Positions 49,080 through 58,081 of a stretch of DNA of 64,000 nt are shown one piece after another. Below the pieces are notes generated by a model that made no database searches, was not told the origin of the DNA, and worked only from the letters and a program-made list of their open reading frames with translations. Origin of the DNA: Austropuccinia psidii (taxonomy: Eukaryota; Basidiomycota; Pucciniomycetes; Pucciniales; Sphaerophragmiaceae); assembly GCA_023105745.1 (NCBI GenBank), contig JALGQZ010000001.1, positions 66,110,937 to 66,174,936 on the forward strand, written 5' to 3'. The position numbers and the translations under genes are program-made. The stretch's first letter is position 1. Each line of letters begins with the position of its first letter.

Positions 49080-50201
49080 GCAGTCATGGCATTCCTGCAG
49101 GATCAGGGAGATGTGGTCTCTGTCTACCACTTTGAGTGCACTTGTGTGCTTCTCTCTGTGGTAAAGCAGGCCATCTACAAGGAAGAACTTGTTATACTTG
49201 TAGGCCCTCAACCAGGGTTCTTCCAGCCAGGCTTCCAGTTCTGGACTCCTGTACTTTTTTTGAAGGAGTTGGAGTAGTATGCCACACTGTTTGTGTTTGG
49301 CATAAGACTTAAGTACTGCACTAAAAAATTCATTGTGCAGTTCAGAGGAGCTTATTCCCAATATGGGAGTTTCTGTCCCCTCTGAATCAGTGTTTCCACT
49401 GTCAAGGGTGCCACTTTCTGGTGCCCATTCAGAAAATCTGAAGTTCTTCCTCCTATCTATTTCCATGAAATGGATAGGGATTTTGGCTGCAACTTCAGGG
49501 TCATAAGCTGGATTGCTCTTGACATTATCCAGTGGCCATCTGCTAAGGCCATCTGCATTGGTATGACTTTTACCTTCCTTGTATATGATGGTCGTGGTTT
49601 CTTTATACTCCTGGATGGCTATTTGCCATCTCAGAATGTGTCTATTTGTAGTCTACATGTTCAGTAGAGACTTCAAGGCTGTGCAGTCTGTGTAGACTTC
49701 AAAGACTGCACCCTCCAGATAATAGTGGAGTTTTTCTAGAGCCCAGACTAGGCATAGACACTCAGTCTGGGTGGCCCTATACCTGGCTTCTGAATCCTTT
49801 GATTGCCTATAGATGTAGCAAATTACTCCTTCTCTTGGTTCACCATCCACAATTTGTCTTTGGTGAAGGGATGCTCCTAGGCCTTGACTACATGCTGCAT
49901 CTATATATAACTTGAATGGTAGTTCAAAGTCAGGTAAGATGAGCACAGGTGCATTTGTGAGTTCATATTTGATCCTCTCATATGCATCCCTCCTCTCCTT
50001 GGTGATTTCAAAAACTACATCTTTTGAACACAACTTGTATAAACTACTAGTTATGTGGGCAAAATTCTTGATGTGGCTTCTATAATAGCTAGCAAACACA
50101 AGGAAAGATTGCATCTCTTTGATGCTCTTTGGTACTGGCTTTTGCAGTACTGCTGCTACTTTATTCTGGTCAATTGCCAGACTAAGACCTGAGACTTTAT
50201 G
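49080..50201 (-). pseudogene. R6 RNase H and integrase N-terminus
   Basis: On the minus strand the RT connection and RNase H start at 50114-49653 (SFLVFASYYRSHIKNFA; LYIDAACSQGLGASL; TDCTALKSLLNM). The RNase H end (WQIAIQEY-like, with a stop near 49650, then ADGLSRWPL) lies at 49640-49520. A linker and zinc-module start follow at 49466-49080 (LLYHREKHTSALKVVDRDHISLILQECHDCP). The frame is cut after the first His-containing strand. A stop at about 50199 separates it from the RT frame. Confidence 0.82.
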
Positions 50202-51635
50202 TCATAGATCCAGTAGCTCTTGTTGGCCAAAATTACACTTTTTCAGTGAAATCTTCAGATTGATGGGTGTACATTTGCTTAGAACTCTGTCTATGTAATG
50301 TACGTGGTCTTCCCATGTCTCTGAGTATTCAATGATATCATAAATAAATTCCACCATCCAGCTGTCCAATATCTCTTCTTGAAATATTGTGTTCATCATC
50401 CTTTGGAAGTGGGCTGGTGCATTCTTGATGCCAAATGGCATCCTGGTGTACTCATATATGCCCATATGGCATATTATTCTGAGTAGTTTCATGAAGTTTT
50501 GTTTAACTCCATTTTGGTGGAAGCCTTTCATACAATCCATTTTGGTTATGTATTTGGATTTCGCCAGTTTATCCAAGGCATGAGGTATCCTGGGTATAGG
50601 GTACCTGTCTGCTTTTGTGTAGTTATTCAGAGCTCTGATGTCTCCACACAATCTAGACTTGCCATCATGCCAGGTGATTAGGACAGGAGTGGTTATTTCC
50701 ACTGTTTCATTATGTCCAATCTTCCTAATGACATCCATGTCCAAGAGTTCATTGATATGTTTCTCAATTTCTTTCCTGGTTTCCAGGCTTTCTGGATAAG
50801 GAGGTTGCCTAAGGATGGGTGGATAAGGTCTTTCCACATCCAGATATAGCTTTATATCATGGCCTTTGATCTTGCCTAATGGCTCTTCACCAATGGCAAA
50901 TGCTGGTTTGTTCTTTCTCCACATCTTAAGTAAACTTAGTTTTTGTTTACTGGTGAGGGTAGTGCTAAACTGTCCCTCTCTTAGTTCATTCAGAAGTTCT
51001 TCTAGTGGATCTTGATAAGATATATGGTATATGTCAAGTGAAAATTTCTTCTCCTTATTGGTACCAATGGTAATGCGCCAATTTTTACTGTTATAAATAT
51101 CTATTCCATACATCCTCTGGTATTCTGTTCCCAGTAGGAATCCTTGGATGTGGGCATCATCAAGCTCTACAAACTCTGGGGTGAGTCTGATATTACCCTT
51201 CCTGTGGGGTATAATTATCTCTTTGATAATTGTACCAATGGAAGCCATCTTCCCTGAGGCACTTTTAAAGCTCTTTGCCTTGGTGGGCAAGAGTTGTTTT
51301 TCCCAATTTGGGAAGTGGTTATCCAGATAATTGTTGGCCACTATGGAGCAGTGTGCTCCACTATCAATGATCTGTGGCTGCTGAGCATTGTCAATACAGA
51401 CAGTCATCTTTGGGGCTGTTCCATGTATATATGCCATTCCTTTGGTTGGTGTAACCAGGAATGTTTGCGCATCTTGTGTATCTTTGCACAAATTTTTGTT
51501 GGAAGTATCTTGTGGCATGCCTTCTTCCAACTGTATGTCCTGGATTTCCAGTGGGGTTTCCCCTTGGTACTCCACTAGAAAATCTTCTCTTGGGTCCTGT
51601 TCATCATCAGATTGTTCTCTGATGGCATCACCCAA
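50202..51635 (-). CDS. R6 protease-reverse transcriptase, longest open frame
   Basis: 477 codons. Residues 1-60 are an acidic linker. The aspartic protease has its active site IIDSGAHCSIVANNY intact near residue 92 (Asp codon 51363-51365 complement). RT runs from about residue 245: GEEPLGKIKGHDIKLYLDVERPYPP; HDGKSRLCGDIRALNNYTKADRYP; ITKMDCMKGFHQNG (Asp); TRMPFGIKNAPAHFQRMM. The YIDD box reads FIYD at 50337-50348, so its first Asp is Tyr and the enzyme should be dead despite the open frame. The frame ends at a stop within the connection domain. The upstream zinc knuckle is in another frame, so the start shown is only the first Met. Confidence 0.85.
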   Translation of the reverse strand: MGDAIREQSDDEQDPREDFLVEYQGETPLEIQDIQLEEGMPQDTSNKNLCKDTQDAQTFLVTPTKGMAYIHGTAPKMTVCIDNAQQPQIIDSGAHCSIVANNYLDNHFPNWEKQLLPTKAKSFKSASGKMASIGTIIKEIIIPHRKGNIRLTPEFVELDDAHIQGFLLGTEYQRMYGIDIYNSKNWRITIGTNKEKKFSLDIYHISYQDPLEELLNELREGQFSTTLTSKQKLSLLKMWRKNKPAFAIGEEPLGKIKGHDIKLYLDVERPYPPILRQPPYPESLETRKEIEKHINELLDMDVIRKIGHNETVEITTPVLITWHDGKSRLCGDIRALNNYTKADRYPIPRIPHALDKLAKSKYITKMDCMKGFHQNGVKQNFMKLLRIICHMGIYEYTRMPFGIKNAPAHFQRMMNTIFQEEILDSWMVEFIYDIIEYSETWEDHVHYIDRVLSKCTPINLKISLKKCNFGQQELLDL

Positions 51636-52750
51636 AGAGTATGATTCAGAATCCTCTGTTGGGGATTCCTCCTCTGGGACTTACTCAATGGCATAGACTT
51701 TTTCTTTGCGTTTGGACAGTTGTTGGCATAGTGGTCTGTTGAACCACAATTGTGACAAGAATTTCTCTTCTTTGCCACTTCTTCCGCTCTTTCTTTGGGT
51801 TTTTCTTTAAAATCTACGCTGAAAGGTTGTTTCTCTTTGAAACCAATGCTCTTTTATGGGGTGAATTTTCCTATATTAGTCCTTTTCCTTATGTCTTGTA
51901 AGGTGTTGGCAATGTCATCTAGAGTGCAATTTTGGTTGCATATGCATTTTACTGCATGCTATAGTTCTCTTGGCAGTTGTGTCAGGAGTTTGTGATTCCT
52001 CATTTGAATGTTCATCTGAGGATCAATGGCTTCAAGTCTCTTGGACTGTCTAAGACACCACTAATATGGATCTTTGTCCACAGAATATTTGTCATTGTCA
52101 AATGACATGGTCTTTTGCCATATCCAAGTTCCATTACTTAACTTTTGGATGATTTGACTCTTCCACCATGACCAGTTTCTTCTGCCAAGGATGTATTTCA
52201 TTTCTGTGTACCATATACTAGCATGACCTTTAAATGCTGTATTTAATCTAGCAGTGATCCAGTAATCTGGTATTGTTGGTACATCAATGAAGAGTCCATC
52301 AATATAATCTATGAGCTCCATATGATCATATTCTCCTGATGCAGAGAATTTGGGCCAGCTTGGGGCCTCAAGAAGCTGTTTCAAGGATTACATCTCTGAA
52401 TAAGACATGCCATCTCCATCCTGGTATTGTGATGGAGATCTTGCCTTATTCATCAACATGGCATCTGGTTGATATGGATGTTCCATAACTTGGCCTTGTG
52501 GTTGGGGCTTCAAGTCATGGTAGACATTAAGCAATTTGTTTATGTCTTGGTCCAGACAATCCCTGTCCCTTTTACTGTGATGTTGTTCTTCAAAGACTAG
52601 ATTCAGTCTTTTGTTAGTTTCTTGAGAGGCTTTGCTCAATTGACAATGTCCTTCTTGAAGATTTTTAACTATTTTTTCCATAGAGGCTTGTAATTTTTTC
52701 ATCCTCTCATGGCTGGCTTCAAGTTCTGCAAACTGCTTTGCAGATTGCAC
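51636..52750 (-). pseudogene. R6 Gag C-terminal region with zinc knuckle
   Basis: Same frame as the disordered Gag frame upstream, broken by three stops. A coiled-coil-like piece runs 52750-52388 (QFAELEASHERMKKLQASMEK; NKRLNLVFEEQHHSKRD). The capsid-like block runs 52384-52061 (SGEYDHMELIDYIDGLF; WITARLNTAFKGHASIWYTEM; RRNWSWWKSQIIQK). The decayed 52060-51780 is followed by the CCHC knuckle CHNCGSTDHYANNC near 51760-51717. A frameshift after the knuckle leads into the protease frame. Confidence 0.85.
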
Positions 52751-52881
52751 AGCATATTGGGATATTTGTAACCACAGTGTATCACTGTTGATGTTACTCT
52801 CAGATGTGACAATTTTATGTTCAGTCTGAGTGGGGGTAATGTTTTCATTACTAGAACTACTGATTCTAGAGTGGTTTACAA

Positions 52882-53577
52882 CTACTTCTGGTTCCTGTGC
52901 ACTTCTTTTACCAAATCCAACAGCTTCTGCATCACAGGGTCTGACTCTTTCCTCCTCTGGTTGAAGGAGGCTTTGTTATTGCCCTTGTTCCCTTGTCTTC
53001 TCCTGGAAACTTCCTGGAATTGTGAAGAATGGTGACTCTTGGCCACTGATCTGCTGGTTTCTGAATGGTGTGAGGCCACTGGAGAGCTGATTTGGCCTGC
53101 TCCTTGTGAGCCTGAAGGAATCTGAGTAGGCCCTGTCTGGGTTAACTGTTCTTCTATAGCTTGGATAGTCGCTTGATTCTCCCTTACCCTCTGTGCCCTT
53201 GCCTCCAGGAGTCTGAACTGCGTGGTAGGATTCCAACCTTTGGTGATTACCATCAGGTCTTTGAAGCCTATCTCTTTGAGACAGATCTGCTGGCAACTTT
53301 GCCCAAGTTCTGCCCAGTGAGATGCCAGGTTGAACCTCTTCTTGTCCATGCTCCATTGGAATAAGTCCTTGAGGAGTTGGTGGAGCTGAAGAACTTGATC
53401 CATGTCTTTCCAGTACTCTGGTTTGAGGTCTCCATTGAATTGGAGTGTGAATGGAAAGGTTGATATTATCTCCCTCATTGTTTTGCCATCCACTACTGTG
53501 TCCAAGGTGTCCTCTTTCAGGTCTTCTGGTTCTGGACAAACCTTCCCTGTCCTTGGGTTGGTTCCTTTGGAAGCCAA
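52882..53577 (-). CDS. R6 Gag, globular frame overlapping another
   Basis: 231 codons. Residues 30-150 show a regular amphipathic helical pattern (TMREIISTFPFTLQFNGDLK; MDQVLQLHQLLKDLFQWSMD; NLASHWAELGQSCQQICLKE), like a matrix or capsid domain. The C-terminus is Ser/Gln-rich, then KLLDLVKEVHRNQK. It shares about 600 bp with another open frame (53602-52976). Relative to that frame it is shifted +1, as in R1. The family is known to me from rust annotations. The start codon is arbitrary, and the natural protein probably begins in the 53950-53604 segment. Confidence 0.65.
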   Translation of the reverse strand: MASKGTNPRTGKVCPEPEDLKEDTLDTVVDGKTMREIISTFPFTLQFNGDLKPEYWKDMDQVLQLHQLLKDLFQWSMDKKRFNLASHWAELGQSCQQICLKEIGFKDLMVITKGWNPTTQFRLLEARAQRVRENQATIQAIEEQLTQTGPTQIPSGSQGAGQISSPVASHHSETSRSVAKSHHSSQFQEVSRRRQGNKGNNKASFNQRRKESDPVMQKLLDLVKEVHRNQK

Positions 53578-53602
53578 GATCTCTTAGATGTAGAGGTGAC
53601 AT
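52976..53602 (-). CDS. R6 Gag-Pol upstream frame, disordered, overlapping
   Basis: 208 codons beginning MSPLHLRDLGFQRNQ, rich in Arg, Ser, Gln, Gly and Pro, with few hydrophobic residues. It is in frame with the downstream coiled-coil, capsid-like and zinc-knuckle segments (after a stop at 52976), which argues that it is read as part of the polyprotein. Alternatively it is a shadow of the globular frame, held open by relatively high GC content. Deciding between these needs codon-level comparison of many copies. Confidence 0.5.
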   Translation of the reverse strand: MSPLHLRDLGFQRNQPKDREGLSRTRRPERGHLGHSSGWQNNEGDNINLSIHTPIQWRPQTRVLERHGSSSSAPPTPQGLIPMEHGQEEVQPGISLGRTWAKLPADLSQRDRLQRPDGNHQRLESYHAVQTPGGKGTEGKGESSDYPSYRRTVNPDRAYSDSFRLTRSRPNQLSSGLTPFRNQQISGQESPFFTIPGSFQEKTREQGQ

Positions 53603-53603
53603 G

Positions 53604-53950
53604 TTAGTGTTTGCAAGCAGTCAAAAACTTTATGTTCTTAGGGTATCTACCTTTGACTGGGGCTTGTAAAAATTTGTTGTCTGCTGATTGGGGCAATTTA
53701 CCTTTAGAGGTTAAAACTGGGTTAATTATAGTAATCTTCCCTGTACAAGCTGTTAAGGTTGGTTTACCTTGTATTGAAGCAGAAATTTGTGGTTTTCTAC
53801 TCTTCTGTGTGGAAATGGGTGTCCACTTCTTTGCTGTTATCAGGCCTTTGCTGTGCCTCTTTACTTTGCCTTTGCTGCCCTCTGGCTCTGAGGGTGTCAC
53901 TGGTGTGTTGGCCTGTGACTGGCTTTCAAGCAGTATGAAGTTATCTTCCA
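53604..53950 (-). pseudogene. R6 Gag N-terminal exon
   Basis: 115-codon frame following an acceptor-like GATTCAG|TGGAAG (53957-53945). It contains ANTPVTPSEPEGSKGK and a basic segment ending in GRYPKNIKF. It probably joins the globular frame after a frameshift or small deletion near 53600. It ends at a TAG, and no domain is recognised. Confidence 0.6.
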
Positions 53951-54533
53951 CTGAATCAAAACAGGAAAAAGAGGGCTTAATGTCAGTTAAGACTTCTTAA
54001 AATGCTGTTTGCACATCTAAGAATGGCCTCTGGGCTTGTATATTACTACAATGTGCCCTTGTACAATGACAGTGTAATTGAATTAACAATTCCATGTCAG
54101 AAATACAGCTTACTGATATTTGGTATACTATTTGTATATCAATATCTCACAGATTACTTGTAATTAGCAAGTATAGTCTGTCAAAAGTGGTGTATAACAG
54201 GGCAATTGAGCTAACAATGTGTCCAACCACGCCTCAACTGTTGGTTTACCAGTATGAGGTGTCTTATTTTTAATTAAAAAATAAGACTTTATTGATGGCT
54301 CAAGTGTTTTTATATGTAAAACACGCCAAAAATAAGGGTCTTGTGGTTATTAGCCACATGAAAGATACTCTTAAAATATGAGTATAAAGTGGTATACATA
54401 CCAAAAAAAAGGAATATATATATAAAATATATATTTTTAAGAAACATTCACGCCTAAAAAGAATAAAACAGTTGTCAGAAAGTGAGAAATAAGAGAAATA
54501 ACTCACTTATAAGGGTCCAAAAAAGGTTTAAAA
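53951..54533 (-). other. R6 leader with probable intron
   Basis: AT-rich region between primer site and gag. On the minus strand a donor-like AAGTGAGTTA lies near 54510-54500 and the acceptor at 53952-53951. There is no meaningful open frame. It is the clearest case in the window of both splice-like ends. Confidence 0.45.
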
Positions 54534-54552
54534 CACAGCCAGGCCCCCAAAA
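54534..54552 (-). promoter_or_regulatory. R6 primer-binding-site-like block
   Basis: On the minus strand TTTTGGGGGCCTGGCTGTG follows the LTR end (CTGAAA). It is the best-preserved copy of the shared block. From TGGGGG onward it could pair with a tRNA ending CCCCCA, but the remaining bases do not let me name the tRNA. Confidence 0.6.
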
Positions 54553-55987
54553 TTTCAGATAGAGTCTATGTTGAAGCAGTAAGTAGGCTATTTACAACTA
54601 GAACTTTGACTGTGACATGTAAAAAATGATTTAAGATAATAGTGTTTTGAGTAAGCTAAAGATTTATAATGTATAGAAAGGGCTCTACTATTAAATAATA
54701 GTGGTGGTGAGCGCTATTGAGAACCCTGGGTACAGTCTTACCACTTGGATTACTATGATAAGAGCTACAATAATTAAAATTATAATTATACCTGATTACT
54801 ACCCAAGAGTAAGACTTTTCTTGACAGTTTACTACATAGGGTATTCAAGAGCAGGATGAGGAAACAATTCTGGCTGTGAAAAGCCTCCTTTTTATCCTGA
54901 AATGGGGTGGAAAGGGTGCTAGACCTTTCCACGTAGAGGAAGTGAACATTTTTCACTCTCTAGGACTGGCTTGTGGCTTGCAAGCAGGCTGTATAACCTG
55001 TATTGGGCCAAGATGTGGTTTCAAAACCACATCTGGGCAGTTTTCACCAATACAGGGTGAAAGTTTTCATCTGGGGACCTCACAGCCTGATTCTGATGTG
55101 TATGACGAGTAGAATGCTGTACAGAAACTGTATGGGACCCCAGTATTGAATGAAATATGAGGTATTGAAGTAAAGACAAGCTTCTTTGTCTATTTGACAC
55201 CTCATATTCATGGTTATGGGAGATTATCCCATGGTAAGGCTGTATATGACAGCAGGTTGGAATTGGACCTTAAAACAGAAATAACTTTGTCAATTCTTGA
55301 GATATCAGCCTCAAAATTAATTAAGTGTGTATCCCTGTATGTGCTCTACACAATAATACCTCATTTGATATGGGTATCATTAAATATGGCAAAGTTATCC
55401 CATGTACAAGATTTTTGTACATTTGCATGGTATAGGCAAAAAGCTGTATTGAGTTTATTTGCCCCATAACTTTTGTTCTAGTTGAGCTATGGGGAAAGTA
55501 ATGAAACCATCAGATAGCCCTAATTGTGCTCTTTCCAAAAAAACTCACTTTAGGTATCTCACGCTAAACTGCAAAAGTTAGATGAGAGGTGAATGTTTTG
55601 CTCACCCTTATTTGGCCTGAAATTGACCATAACTCCAGTAATATCGGTGCTAGCTCAGTTTGGCTGGTACCATTGTATAGCCCTGGCTTGGAGCTTAATT
55701 TTAAATAAGCATTTGATGGGTTCAAGCCTCTCTTTCTGGATTTTAGATGAGAGGTGAAAATTAAGGTTTGTGCTCAGCAATAACTTTGAGCAGGAATAAC
55801 TTTGTTATTTTTTTTCCTAGGATGATGGCATTGATATTTTCAGAAAAGGGTGAGTTTCCCCTTCCTTTTGATACCTTTTGAGATGATTTGGTTCAGATCC
55901 ATGTTTTGGTGGTATCTTGGCTGTACCATTGGTTCATGGTACTTTGGCTGTCATGCTTGTGCTCTGGTTTTGAGTCACAGCCTGACA
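54553..55987 (-). repeat. R6 5' LTR
   Basis: 1435 bp, starting TGTCAGGCTGTGACTC on the minus strand at 55987. It aligns end to end with solo LTR S2. It contains CTGTATTGGG words and the conserved block AGCGCTATTGAGAACCC. The outer flank at 55988-55992 is CATTA. Confidence 0.9.
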
Positions 55988-58063
55988 CATTATAACCCCT
56001 TCTTTACCTAAGAAACTTCTTGAAATTTCAAGGCACCTATACACAACCATATAAAATTATAACCAAATCAAAGATCTAAATGAGAGATATAATATGAAGT
56101 ATTTTAAACCTCTGTCTCTCCATATATCAGTGGAGGGAGCTTTTCTCCAAGCTGTATTACTTAAAATAAAGGATTTCTGAAAATAGCAATACAGAGAAAC
56201 CCATTTATCCTTTCCATAAATTAATACAGATTTACTATATTGCTGACAAAGAAATCCATTTCTGTATACTTGAAATACTGATATATTTAAAATTGACAAA
56301 GATGTCTATATTGGAAGTTTCCAAAGCCACATACTTATGTAAACAAATACATCAAAAAACTTGACACCTTCAAACTTCTGCACTTTTTGAGAAGTGTGAA
56401 TATTAAGCATACCAAATTGAATAGCCAGTCAGTAGCTTGAATTCTATTATTCTGGATTCTTTATCTTTCAAAGAATCAATGAAATGTATTGGTTGGAGGA
56501 TTTTTGACCAATATATTTTTTATAGCAACCCTGTACAAACCAGTACTGGTCTTACACTTAAAATATCAGTAGTTCAAAGCTTAAATTCTTCCAAAATGAC
56601 TAAAGATAGTCATTAAAACACCCTGGGATTGTCATAAAAGCTCTGATGTGGCCTGTGAAAAATCCTTTGACCCTTTATTGCCTAATAGTGATCATTTGTG
56701 GTCTCAAAACCACAATTCTGACAGTACTAAGATTAGAATGGATTATTCTGAACCACAAACTGGCTACCAGAGTAAACAGTTTCACTCTGAGGATGTGTGA
56801 GGAGCTTATCAGCATCTCAAAGTCCCAAAGAGGATAAAATCTGGTCTTTCCTCAGTGGAGAACCATCATAATTTCATTTAAATATTATTATGTGGTAAAG
56901 CTTCCATCTAACAGTAGTACTCTCATGATATATTAGATATAATTATAATCAAGAATTATTGTAGCTTTTCTCAAGCTCAATTGATATTAACTGCTTCAAC
57001 CAAGACTCTCAGTAGCTCCAACATCACTTTTATAATTAGAAGTAGTTTTTTAATATCTTTTAATAAATCCTAACCATTTCACAGTGCTAGTAATAGTTTT
57101 ATATAAATTTATTTATCTACTGCATAGACTCACCCTGACATTTCTACTGCTTCTGTTTGGAAGTTGGTCAGATGTTAAAACAAGAATAGCAGTAAATGTC
57201 AGCTTATGGACTCTCAAGAGAAGTATCAAAGGTTCTGGATAACCTTTGTGACTTGGTGGAAGCTGCAGCATCTTCAATTTGTTCCTCTCCTCTGGGTTTG
57301 AATTCTTGTCTTTTGATTTTATGACTTGAATTTCCTTTTCCAGATTCATTTGATTGGATGAAGTAACTTATTTAGCTGTGATTAAGAGTCATTTTGAATA
57401 AATTCAGAGAAAATTTGGGTAAGAAATTGGTAATATCCACAAGCTGGCTCTTTAAAGGGTTATTTTTTGAGTAATCATCTTGGTCTTGTGTTGGTTTAAA
57501 TTTGCACAGTTGAATCTCAAATTCTAGATTAAGGAGAAAATTCTCTGGGAGATAATACTAGAATAAAAGTAAGTTATCTCTTTTAAAAATAAATTGCAAT
57601 AAAAATATCTCAATAGCTCCGCATATGAAATAAAGCTTTTGAAAGGTAATTTATGGCAAATCACATTAAAAATAAAGAAAAATTTCAAGAGATTAGAAGC
57701 CAATAGTTTTGAGGAAAAAGTTTATTCTTTTATTTTCTTCAAGAAGGAATAATCAATCAATTGATAAATTATAAATCAAAATTATATTATTATTCAGGCA
57801 ATACTAGAATAAATTAAAGGAGAAATTTCAAGTCTGGAAAGTGAAAAGGCCACTAGTTATAAAATAGATATTTATTCCAATTTACCAAATAATAAATTTC
57901 CTAAAAATATTTTCAGGAAAAATAATTTTACTAAAATTGTAAAAATTCTTTATAGGGGATAAGTCCCAAAAACTTCAAAATGTAAGTAAATATCACAATA
58001 TTAAATCAAAATAGAGTAAAAGAAGGTCTAGAATATTATTTCTGTCCCAAAAATTAGTTAAAG
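55988..58063 (-). other. R4 leader and presumed Gag start, not recognisable
   Basis: Lies between R6 and the R4 primer block. A 78-codon minus-strand frame (57349-57113) begins NLEKEIQVIKSKDKN and ends at a donor-like GGGTGAGTC near 57135, so it may be a leader exon. A plus-strand frame near 56590-56794 (words DVACEKSFDPLLPNSDH) is hydrophilic but unrecognised. The rest is AT-rich. Position implies R4 5' sequence, but no alignment to R1 gag was evident, so foreign sequence cannot be excluded. Confidence 0.35.
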
Positions 58064-58081
58064 GTGTGGCAGGGCCCAAAC
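58064..58081 (-). promoter_or_regulatory. R4 primer-binding-site-like block
   Basis: On the minus strand TTTGGGCCCTGCCACACC follows ACCTTAAATG at the LTR end. It closely matches the R2 arrangement (ACCTTAAA, then TTTGGGAGCCAGGCCACA), supporting R2 and R4 as members of one family. Confidence 0.55.

Larger units (their letters stand above)
49080..55987 (-). mobile_element. R6: minus-strand Ty3/gypsy element, 3' part missing
   Basis: 5' LTR 54553-55987, primer site, leader, gag, protease-RT, RNase H and the first 130 residues of the integrase region. It is truncated inside the integrase zinc module. Integrase core, chromodomain and 3' LTR are absent. It retains the longest open frames in the window and is less AT-rich, so it may be younger than R2-R4. 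No target duplication could be matched. Confidence 0.88.

Noticed and set aside
50202..51635. R6 protease-RT as a functional gene because it is open over 477 codons
   Set aside because: The YIDD box is FIYD, integrase and 3' LTR are missing, and gag is frameshifted relative to it. It is open but not functional.
54534..54548. Primer site for proline tRNA (TGGGGG start, as in some retroviruses)
   Set aside because: Only the first six bases fit. The following CCTGGCTGTG does not match any proline tRNA 3' end I know.
56590..56794. Plus-strand frame with words DVACEKSFDPLLPNSDH as a host gene exon
   Set aside because: About 67 codons, no motif, no splice signals or second exon recognised. Chance cannot be excluded.
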